Assembly: GCA_002371755.1 (NCBI GenBank)
Contig: DFGM01000107.1
Coordinates: 24,940-39,586 of the forward strand
Direction: 5' to 3'
Source of the DNA: Verrucomicrobia bacterium UBA3750
GTDB lineage: Bacteria; Verrucomicrobiota; Kiritimatiellia; RFP12; UBA1067
DNA length: 14,647 nt
Every line of letters starts with the position of its first letter. Position 1 is the first letter of the stretch. The translations under genes were made by a program, and so were the position numbers. This document shows positions 1 to 6,471 of this stretch, piece after piece. Under the pieces are notes generated by a model, which saw only the letters and a program-made list of their open reading frames with translations, was not told the DNA's origin and did not search any database.

Positions 1-88
1 ACAACCGATTATAATCAGTTGAACAGTCGATTATAATCAGTTAGACAACCGATTATAATCAGTTGAACAGCCGACTGTAATCAGTTGA
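1..88. repeat. Four tandem 22-bp near-palindromic units
   Basis: Four consecutive 22-bp units lie at 1-22, 23-44, 45-66 and 67-88. Units 1 and 3 are identical. Units 2 and 4 share an ACAG start and differ from the others at a few bases, which suggests duplication of a 44-bp dimer. Inside each unit a 20-bp segment reads CAAC-CGATTATAATCA-GTTG or close to it. This is a palindrome with only one mismatched pair in units 1 and 3. The core GATTATAATC is at 7-16, 29-38 and 51-60; unit 4 has GACTGTAATC at 73-82. Bases 89-110 look like a decayed fifth unit and run into the apbE stop codon. The array touches the window edge, so its true length is unknown. There are no spacers. The 22-bp period is about two helical turns, which would suit phased binding of a dimeric protein (inference). 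Confidence 0.85.
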
Positions 89-96
89 ATGTCCGG

Positions 97-849
97 CTAT
101 CTACCGAGCCAAATCGTGTGTATCGCAGGATTCCCGAGCGTTGAGAGGAATCCCTCGCCCTTCTCGGGACCTAATATATATAATATGGTAGAAAGAGCAT
201 CCGCATCCATGGCACTATCTGGATGGATTACCGTCACGGAATATGCCGAGGAGGAGAAATCGCGGCCGGAGCGTCCGTCTTTTATGTGCTTTCCGCGGAA
301 ATATTCACCGCTTGTGGAGCACGACTCCCCCTTCCTCAACACAACCATCCCATTCTTTACGTCACCATATACGCCAATTCGCCATTCGCCGCCCAATGCC
401 TTCAAGTTGCCGCCAAGATCGAGAAGCGCATCGCATTCGCCAATTTCGGCCGCCGCGAGATCGAGCGCGAAACCTTTTGCGATGCCTCCAAGGTCCATGG
501 TGCCCTCGCCGCGGTAGCGTGGATTGAAAACGCCCCCGGACAGGTCTCGGTATCTGAACGCGGCCTCATAGCAAGGACGGACTTTGGGGTTGCATTGTTC
601 CAATATTTCGCCATTATCGCGGCTTGCAAGGCGATTCAGCTCACTTTCAGGGTCGTGGGCGTTGAGAAGCCGCTCCACCTCGGCGAAGATGGCTTTCACT
701 TTGTCCGCCTTTGCGATGTCGGCATGAGAGCGGCACTGGAACGCCGCCACGGTTCCCATCACCATCCACTCCACCCTTTCCGAACTTCGCGGTTGACCGC
801 ACCCTGCGGCAAAAAGCACCGTAAGTGCGCAAAAAAGCATCCTTTTCAT
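97..849 (-). CDS. apbE: FAD:protein FMN transferase (ApbE family), compact lipoprotein
   Basis: ApbE enzymes transfer FMN from FAD to a Ser/Thr of periplasmic redox proteins, using Mg2+. The 250-residue product starts with a lipoprotein signal (hydrophobic stretch, then lipobox AAGC with Cys17), so it should be anchored to a membrane on the periplasmic side. Family motifs are in order: MGT (31-33), DLGGIAKGFALD (119-130), DLGGN (144-148), STSG (178-181), HIKDGRSG (188-195, normally HI-DP-TG) and DADALST (216-222) as the metal-binding region. The protein is short for the family (usually 300-350). The missing part is mainly between about 80 and 118, where the segment after 'GGVFNP' runs almost directly into DLGG. 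It begins 3 bp after the stop of the upstream ketoacyl-synthase-like gene, so the two are probably co-translated. No flavinylation target is visible in the window. Confidence 0.92.
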   Translation of the reverse strand: MKRMLFCALTVLFAAGCGQPRSSERVEWMVMGTVAAFQCRSHADIAKADKVKAIFAEVERLLNAHDPESELNRLASRDNGEILEQCNPKVRPCYEAAFRYRDLSGGVFNPRYRGEGTMDLGGIAKGFALDLAAAEIGECDALLDLGGNLKALGGEWRIGVYGDVKNGMVVLRKGESCSTSGEYFRGKHIKDGRSGRDFSSSAYSVTVIHPDSAMDADALSTILYILGPEKGEGFLSTLGNPAIHTIWLGR

Positions 850-852
850 GAT

Positions 853-1365
853 TCAGGCGTCGTTATCCATCAATATGGCCAGCGCGTGAGGGTGCTGGAC
901 GTCTTCAAAATGCTCCACATACATTTCTGGAGTCGCTTCCTCGGCATAAACAAAAAGGACTATCCCTTCCTGGCATTTCGCCTCGACAAGGCCCGCTTCC
1001 AAAGTGTCCTCTCCGGCCGCGATTGCGGTGTAGGGTGTCTTTAATCCTTTAATAAGGGAGAAATATCCGGGGGAGGCGTTGTGGACGGAATTGGAAAACC
1101 CGGCAGGGCTCATCTCCCCCTCCTCGTGCATCTGGCATATCAGCTTGAGCGTAGTGCCGATTTCACCCCAACGCGAGGCGAAAACAACTTTCACGTTTGA
1201 CGGATCAAAGAGCCCTTCCGCCTTCATCAGCGTCTCGTCAGCCACGGCAATGGCGGCCTTTTCGAGAGGTGTGAGCCTGCGGCGCAAGGACGCAGGGACG
1301 AACGAAAGACCGGGCAAAGCGCCGTCTTTCGTCCCGTCCCATTCGGTTTTCGCCAATTCCTTCAT
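853..1365 (-). CDS. Ketoacyl-synthase-like protein, 'chain length factor' type (PF13723-like)
   Basis: The 170-residue protein resembles the N-terminal half of a beta-ketoacyl synthase, of the small stand-alone type found in aryl polyene and related clusters. Typical features are the RRRLT segment (28-32), FSNSVHNASPGYFS (90-103) and AIAAGEDT (114-121). At the place where active synthases carry the nucleophilic Cys (usually in an ACSS/TCAS context) it has AAGED, and no C-terminal half with the His pair is present. It is therefore unlikely to condense acyl chains alone and may partner a true synthase. Start choice is uncertain: ATG at 1365 is taken, but TTG at 1386, directly after an in-frame stop, would add 7 residues and overlap the putP end. 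Neither start has a good Shine-Dalgarno, so translational coupling to putP is likely. It sits among transporter and apbE genes rather than beside the ACP genes. Confidence 0.75.
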   Translation of the reverse strand: MKELAKTEWDGTKDGALPGLSFVPASLRRRLTPLEKAAIAVADETLMKAEGLFDPSNVKVVFASRWGEIGTTLKLICQMHEEGEMSPAGFSNSVHNASPGYFSLIKGLKTPYTAIAAGEDTLEAGLVEAKCQEGIVLFVYAEEATPEMYVEHFEDVQHPHALAILMDNDA

Positions 1366-1378
1366 TCGAAGTGAGCCG

Positions 1379-2989
1379 TCATCCAATCATTTCACGCCGC
1401 TTCGTATAGGAGCGACCGACAACGACGTCGAACTCGTCGCAGATTTCCTTCGAGGGAGCCTTCGTGAGAAGCGAGACGATCACAGTCACGGCAAAAGCGA
1501 AAATGAAGCCCGGCACCAGCTCGTAGAGCCCGAACACCGGATGCGCCGCCACAAGTTGCGTATTGGCGGAGAGGCAGAACTTCCAGACGAAGCAGGTCGC
1601 AGCTCCCGTCACCATGCCAGCTACGGCGCCGGCGAGATTCGTGCGCTTCCAGAAGAGTGCCAACAGAATCAGCGGACCAAACGCCGCGCCGAAACCGGCC
1701 CAGGCGAAGGACACCATCTTCATCACCACCTTGAAGAAGTCCGATTCCGTGTTCATCGCCATTATCACGGCCACAACCGCAACCGCCCCGACCGTAAGCC
1801 GCGAAACGGAAACAAGCTCCTTGTTGGACGCATTCTTCCTCAGCACGATCTTGTAGAGATCGTTCGTGAAGGACGATGCAGAGACAAGCAGCTGGCTGTC
1901 GGCAGTGGACATGATTGCCGCCATGATGGCGGAAAGGAGGACGCCGGCGAAGAGGCGTGCCGCTATGCCGCCGTTGAAAATGCCGTTTATCATCACCATG
2001 AACATCTTCTCCGGATCGCCGCCCACATCGGCAAGCGTAAGGCGGTGCTGGGCGAGATATAAATGGAAGACGAGGCCGATGACGATGGCTGCACCGAGTG
2101 AAATCGTCACCCAGCTCATCGCGATTCTGCGCGACCCCTTCACTTCGGCCGGATTGCCTATGGACATGAACCTGACAAGTATATGCGGCATGCCGAAATA
2201 CCCGAGTCCCCACGCCATGCAGGACGCCAGCCCGATGAACCCTGCCGCCTTGTGCGTATAGGCGTTGGTGAAAAGCGACTGGAGATAAGGGTTTATCTCG
2301 TTGAGTCCATCGACAGAGGCGGCAAAACCGCCGGCTTCGGAGATGACCAGCGCAGGAACAAGCACGATAGCGAAAAACATCAGCGAGCCTTGTATGAAGT
2401 CCGTCCAGCAAACCGCCATGTAGCCGCCGAGAAGAGTGTAGGATACGACCACCACCGCACCCACCCAGAGGCAGAGCATGTAGCCCGACACCTGGCAGCC
2501 GAAAAGATTCACCGTCTCGGGAACGCCAAACGTGCTCGTGAAGAGTTTCGCCGCCGAAACAAACCCGGAAGCCGTATAGAACGTAAAGAAGACAAGGATG
2601 ATTATCGCGGCGATTATGCGCGATACGCCCGTCTTGTCCCGGAAGCGGTTGCATATGAAGTCCGGAATCGTGATTGAGTCGTTGCACTGCTGCGAGTAGC
2701 ACCTGAGGCGGTATGCCACTATCTTCCAGTTCAGATAGGTGCCGATGAGAAGACCAATGCCTATCCACGCCTCCGAAAACCCTCCGACGAATATGGCGCC
2801 CGGCAGCCCCATCAACAGCCACCCCGACATGTCGGAGGCCTGCGCGGAAAGCGCCACCACCCACTTGTTCATCTTGCGTCCGCCCAGATAGTAGTCATCG
2901 AGCGAAGTCTGCTTCTTGGAGAAGAAACAGCCTATGCCGAGCATCAAGAGAAGATACCCGACAAACGACACCAGTACGCACCAATCCAT
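1379..2989 (-). CDS. putP: Sodium/proline symporter (PutP, SSS family)
   Basis: This inner-membrane carrier imports L-proline, or a related amino acid, with Na+. The 536-residue protein has about 13 hydrophobic helices with the LeuT-like fold of the solute:sodium symporter family. The TM2 region SAQASDMSGWLLMGLPGAIF is close to PutP of E. coli and includes the Na+-binding Asp (D53 here, D55 in E. coli). The TM9-type segment LLSAIMAAIMSTADSQLLV and the following NDLYK are also characteristic. The start at 2989 (MDWCVL) is preferred over an in-frame start at 3037 because AAAGGA lies about 8 bases upstream and the first helix begins at once. It follows the NSS gene by 35 bp and reads in the same direction. 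Its stop lies just upstream of the small ketoacyl-synthase-like gene. Proline specificity is inferred from similarity. Confidence 0.92.
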   Translation of the reverse strand: MDWCVLVSFVGYLLLMLGIGCFFSKKQTSLDDYYLGGRKMNKWVVALSAQASDMSGWLLMGLPGAIFVGGFSEAWIGIGLLIGTYLNWKIVAYRLRCYSQQCNDSITIPDFICNRFRDKTGVSRIIAAIIILVFFTFYTASGFVSAAKLFTSTFGVPETVNLFGCQVSGYMLCLWVGAVVVVSYTLLGGYMAVCWTDFIQGSLMFFAIVLVPALVISEAGGFAASVDGLNEINPYLQSLFTNAYTHKAAGFIGLASCMAWGLGYFGMPHILVRFMSIGNPAEVKGSRRIAMSWVTISLGAAIVIGLVFHLYLAQHRLTLADVGGDPEKMFMVMINGIFNGGIAARLFAGVLLSAIMAAIMSTADSQLLVSASSFTNDLYKIVLRKNASNKELVSVSRLTVGAVAVVAVIMAMNTESDFFKVVMKMVSFAWAGFGAAFGPLILLALFWKRTNLAGAVAGMVTGAATCFVWKFCLSANTQLVAAHPVFGLYELVPGFIFAFAVTVIVSLLTKAPSKEICDEFDVVVGRSYTKRREMIG

Positions 2990-3024
2990 CTTTATGTTCC
3001 TTTCACTTTGATACCACCGCCTCC

Positions 3025-4461
3025 CTAGATCTTCCAACCGCCGATGCCGAGGGCGCGGCAGACTTCGGAAACAAGAAGAGCCACCATGAGAGCCGGGGCA
3101 AGATACTTCACCATGAAGGCATACAGCTTCTTGGCTTTGAAGACCTGTCCTTCAGCCTCGCATTCCTCTATTATACACTTGGGGCCCGCGAAGTAGCCGA
3201 TGAAGATGCAGGTTGCAATCGCCACGATAGGCATGAGCACGGAGTTCGTGAAGAAGTCGAAGAAGTCGAGGAACTGCATGCCGAAAAGTTTGATATCGCC
3301 CCACGCACCATAGCCGAGCGCCGAGAACGAGGAAAGGAACATTATCGTGGTTGCCATGAAGACGGTAGCCGTCTTGCGCTCGAGCCCGAGGAAGTCGCAA
3401 AGCGAAGATACGCACGCCTCGTAGAGCGAAATGGCGGATGTCGCCGCCGCAAAAGTCACGAGCAGGAAGAAAGCACAACCGACCCACGCTCCCGCCGCGC
3501 CGAACATGGCGAACACCTTGGGAAGAGTGACAAACATAAGTCCGGGGCCGGCGTTCATCGCTTCCTTGACGGGCGTCCCCGTCTTTATCGCGAACATATA
3601 GACGACCGGGATGATCATGAGGCCGGCTATGATTGCGATGAGCGTATCGAAAATCTCGATGCGCCGGACGCACCTTTCGATGGAATCGGCCTTCTTCATA
3701 TAGCTGCCGTATGTGACCATGATACCCATCGCGAGCGAGAGCGAATAGAACATCTGGCCGGTTGCGCCAAGAATCGTACGGGCAAACATCATCACGGAGA
3801 ACTTGCCGTCCACGCTTACGCAATCCAGGTTGGGGATGAGATAGTACTTGAGGCCTTCGCCCGAGCCGGGAAGGAAGATTACGTAGATTGATATCGCAAG
3901 CGCCATGATGAAGAGGATTGGCATCATCACGAGGTTGGACTTCTCGATGCCGTTCTTTACGCCGAGGATGATTACGCCTGCGCAGGCAAGGATGAACAGC
4001 ATGCCGTAGCCGAACGGCGCAAAGGACGATGTGATGAACGCACCAAACACGTCGCCCGAATTGACCGCCGCCTCGCCCATGATATTCACGCCCGTAAACG
4101 CCATCATGGCATATGCCTTCAAATAATACAGCACCCAGCCGCCAATCACACAGTAATAAGGAACGATAAGAACGGGTATGAGCGTCCCCAACAGTCCTAT
4201 AAAGCCCCATTTGTGCTCTATCAGACCATACGCCGTAAGCGGGGCTTGCTGGGTGCGACGCCCGACTGCGATTTCCGTCACCATCAATGTGAAGCCGAGA
4301 GTGACCACGAGGACGAGGTACACGGCGATAAAGATGCCTCCGCCATATTGCGCCGCCAGATACGGGAAGCGCCAAAGGTTCCCGAGACCGATTGCGGATG
4401 CCGCCGCCGCCAGGACGAACGCCAGCGACCCGGACCAACTTGCTCTTTTACTGTTTCCCAT
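3025..4461 (-). CDS. Neurotransmitter:sodium symporter (NSS/SNF family) amino-acid transporter
   Basis: This 478-residue inner-membrane protein is a LeuT/MhsT-type Na+-coupled transporter. The diagnostic TM1 segment GLGNLWRFPYLAAQYGGG begins at residue 25 and includes the unwound substrate- and Na+-binding region (GLGN-WRFP). About 11-12 hydrophobic helices follow, including a TM6-like segment ATGQMFYSLSLAMG. Bacterial members import hydrophobic or aromatic amino acids, tryptophan, tyrosine or similar; the substrate cannot be read from the sequence. The start has a strong ribosome binding site, AAGGAG (4467-4472), 5 bases before ATG. It is the first gene of a leftward group with putP, so two Na+-driven amino-acid importers are likely co-transcribed. 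I could not find a convincing promoter in the 4462-4565 stretch upstream. Confidence 0.93.
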   Translation of the reverse strand: MGNSKRASWSGSLAFVLAAAASAIGLGNLWRFPYLAAQYGGGIFIAVYLVLVVTLGFTLMVTEIAVGRRTQQAPLTAYGLIEHKWGFIGLLGTLIPVLIVPYYCVIGGWVLYYLKAYAMMAFTGVNIMGEAAVNSGDVFGAFITSSFAPFGYGMLFILACAGVIILGVKNGIEKSNLVMMPILFIMALAISIYVIFLPGSGEGLKYYLIPNLDCVSVDGKFSVMMFARTILGATGQMFYSLSLAMGIMVTYGSYMKKADSIERCVRRIEIFDTLIAIIAGLMIIPVVYMFAIKTGTPVKEAMNAGPGLMFVTLPKVFAMFGAAGAWVGCAFFLLVTFAAATSAISLYEACVSSLCDFLGLERKTATVFMATTIMFLSSFSALGYGAWGDIKLFGMQFLDFFDFFTNSVLMPIVAIATCIFIGYFAGPKCIIEECEAEGQVFKAKKLYAFMVKYLAPALMVALLVSEVCRALGIGGWKI

Positions 4462-4565
4462 CTCTTCTCCTTAGTTGCGGCGGCGTCCTTTGGAGCAGGC
4501 GTCGCCTTGTTTGCAATCAGCCGCCAACGGTTGCGGCCGGAAATCCGCACTTCCGGTCTGCCCCC

Positions 4566-4604
4566 CAAAAGCAAAGAGAAAGGCTTCGTAAAGAGGCCTT
4601 TCTC
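4566..4604 (-). terminator. Rho-independent terminator after the porin gene
   Basis: On the minus strand a perfect 9-bp stem, GAGAAAGGC / GCCTTTCTC (4596-4604 with 4576-4584), encloses an 11-base loop and is followed by TTTGCTTTTG (4575 down to 4566). It lies about 30 bp past the porin stop codon and before the NSS gene. It should therefore end the porin transcript and separate it from the transporter operon. The rest of 4462-4636 shows nothing else that I can support. Confidence 0.8.
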
Positions 4605-4636
4605 CTCGCTCCGGGTTCTAGACCGCAAGCATTGGC

Positions 4637-6334
4637 TTAGAAGTCGTAGAAAGCCGCGAACTGGAAGCGGTCGGTATGCGACGTTCCGGGACGGCCGCCA
4701 TCTGCGGCGTAATCGGAATTGTACACGCCCGAATTGTAGCGGGTGGTGAGGCGCGCATACTCGAAGCCGAGCTTGAAGTTGTCGGTAATCTGGTAGAAGA
4801 TATCGAAGTAGGCGCGGTCGTTGTACGAAATGCCTTCCGAATTGCGGGCATCGGAATCGCTCGGATTGTCGAAGCCGTAGCCCACGGCGAAGCTCCATGT
4901 GTCGTTCATGGCCCAATTGAGGTCGAGGAAGCCGCCGACAGTGGCGACGGAATCCCAGTGGCCGTTGTTCTTGGCGAACACGTTCTGGCCGCAACCGGCC
5001 TGGATGCCGGCAAGACCCTCTCCTGCGAAGAACTGGCCGGTGAGCGTAAACGCACCGAACGGCACGGAACCCGCGAACATGATCATCTCGGAATCGTATT
5101 CCTCGTCATGGCCAAGGGCGTTGTGAGCCTTCTCGCGGCCATACATGCCTGCCACGCCAACAAGCCAGCGCTTGCCGGAACCCTTCTCCTCCCACGGAAC
5201 ATCGCGATCGTAGAGCACCGCACCTTCGACAAGGCCCCACGCGGAAGCGGAGTTGTCCTGGTTCCAGTCGCCATCGCGGTCGCCACCCATGCCGGGACCG
5301 TTCTTCACGATGCCGGCGCGCACTTCGAGGCTGCTCGAATCGTCAAGATCCCACTTCTTCGTCACGCGAACCTGCGGGCTGCGACGGTAGGGATGGCCGG
5401 TCTGCTCCATCCATGCACCGTCGATTTCGCTGGGCGTGACCATCTTCCAGAGGTGCCAGGTCTGGCCGAAGAGGATGCTCCAGCCTGTTTCATGCTCGGC
5501 ATTCACATACAGGTGACGCCAGTGGAAAGCGTAGTCGTTGCCATGGTCGCCGGCGAGGTCCATTTCCGCACGACCCGAGAACTTCCAGCCGTTCTGCGCC
5601 TCAGGCGTATCGAACTGGAGGCCGAGAATGGAATCCTGCATCGAAAGGACGGTCGTGTGGCCGCGGCCGCTGTGGCCCTTCGGGCGCACCCAGTCGGTGT
5701 AATAGTCGCTCTCGGCGCCTTTGGTGTTGTGGATGCCTTCAAAGACGAGGTAGCCGTAAGGCGTAATCTGGAGACCGGACTCGGAGAGCGGCTCGAAGAT
5801 GCGAGCGGAAACATCCGCAAGGAAATAATGCTTGCCCGTATCGGTGGTGATGATGCGGCCCGAATCGCTGACCTGGGTCGTCTCGTCAAACTTGAGAGCC
5901 GTGGCAGCGGCTATATCCTTCTTATAGGCTTCATTGACGGCGGCGATTTCCTTCTTGTTGGCGTCCTGGACGGCCTTGAGGGCAACGAGGTCGCGACGGT
6001 ATTCTTCGCGAGCCGCGGCAATATCGCGCTCGGCGCCGGCCTTCACATCCGCCAGCACTTTCTCCTGCGCACTCTGCTGCTCGGCGAGTGCCTTGTTGCG
6101 GCCTTCGAGCTCGGCTATGCGCACGGCCTGGGCCTTGTTCGCCGCTTCAAGCTCCGAGACCCTGGCGAGCAACGCCTGAAGGTCTCCTTGGCTCTTGCTG
6201 GCTGCTTCCAGCTGCGCCATTCTTTCGAGAATCGCCTGAAGATCGGCCTGAGTCACTGCTGCAGGCGTCGCCTGCTGCGCAAATCCAGTGACCGCCGCCC
6301 CGGCGATGATTGCACCTATGAGTAGTTTCTTCAT
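4637..6334 (-). CDS. Outer-membrane porin with N-terminal coiled coil
   Basis: The 565-residue product has a standard signal peptide (MKKLL start, hydrophobic core, cleavage near GFA-QQ at 19/20). Next is a long Ala/Glu/Lys/Gln-rich coiled coil (about 28-150) with heptad-like repeats such as LQAILERMAQLEAA. From about 165 to the end there are alternating amphipathic strands rich in aromatic residues, Gly and Asp/Asn, as in beta-barrel porins. The last residues, FAAFYDF, end in Phe, the usual recognition signal for outer-membrane assembly. Such proteins form trimeric channels for small solutes, with the coiled coil possibly contacting the peptidoglycan in the periplasm (inference). Substrate is unknown. 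The gene has its own promoter (6370-6398) and terminator (4566-4604), so it is probably a strongly expressed single-gene unit. No strong Shine-Dalgarno is seen; GTAGGG lies 7 bases before the ATG. Confidence 0.85.
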   Translation of the reverse strand: MKKLLIGAIIAGAAVTGFAQQATPAAVTQADLQAILERMAQLEAASKSQGDLQALLARVSELEAANKAQAVRIAELEGRNKALAEQQSAQEKVLADVKAGAERDIAAAREEYRRDLVALKAVQDANKKEIAAVNEAYKKDIAAATALKFDETTQVSDSGRIITTDTGKHYFLADVSARIFEPLSESGLQITPYGYLVFEGIHNTKGAESDYYTDWVRPKGHSGRGHTTVLSMQDSILGLQFDTPEAQNGWKFSGRAEMDLAGDHGNDYAFHWRHLYVNAEHETGWSILFGQTWHLWKMVTPSEIDGAWMEQTGHPYRRSPQVRVTKKWDLDDSSSLEVRAGIVKNGPGMGGDRDGDWNQDNSASAWGLVEGAVLYDRDVPWEEKGSGKRWLVGVAGMYGREKAHNALGHDEEYDSEMIMFAGSVPFGAFTLTGQFFAGEGLAGIQAGCGQNVFAKNNGHWDSVATVGGFLDLNWAMNDTWSFAVGYGFDNPSDSDARNSEGISYNDRAYFDIFYQITDNFKLGFEYARLTTRYNSGVYNSDYAADGGRPGTSHTDRFQFAAFYDF

Positions 6335-6369
6335 TTGTTTGCCCTACTTTGGTTTAGTGTGTGCCAGAT

Positions 6370-6398
6370 AGTATACCAAATCCACGCCGCCTAGTCAA
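6370..6398 (-). promoter_or_regulatory. Sigma70-type promoter of the porin gene
   Basis: Read on the minus strand, TTGACT (6393-6398) and TATACT (6370-6375) are separated by exactly 17 bp. Each hexamer differs from consensus at one position. Transcription would start near 6363, giving a leader of about 28 bases before the porin ATG at 6334. This is the best promoter match in the window. Confidence 0.8.
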
Positions 6399-6452
6399 CG
6401 GGCTTGACCGACCGCCAGAAGTCGCATACCGCTACACGCAACACGCAAAATA

Positions 6453-6461
6453 TGATATAAT
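6453..6461 (+). promoter_or_regulatory. Extended -10 promoter of ilvB
   Basis: TGATATAAT contains a perfect TATAAT (6456-6461) with the TG extension one base upstream. No good -35 is found 16-18 bp upstream (the region reads CTACACGC), which the extended -10 could compensate for. A start near 6468 would leave only about 3-5 bases before the ilvB ATG at 6472, and no Shine-Dalgarno precedes that ATG. Confidence 0.6.
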
Positions 6462-6471
6462 ATGCGACAAT

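Noticed and set aside
1..88. CRISPR array
   Set aside because: The units abut without unique spacers and are only 22 bp long; no cas gene is near.
4462..4565. Possible riboswitch or promoter ahead of the NSS transporter gene
   Set aside because: I see only a strong ribosome binding site and weak GC-rich hairpins; no -35/-10 pair or known aptamer core can be supported.
4676..6325. Long open frame on the + strand opposite the porin gene
   Set aside because: It mirrors the porin codons, has no recognisable domain, and the minus-strand porin has a signal peptide, barrel pattern, promoter and terminator. It is a by-product of GC-rich codon use.
6404..6409. TTGACC as the -35 box for ilvB
   Set aside because: It lies 46 bp upstream of the TATAAT at 6456-6461, far from the usual 16-18 bp.
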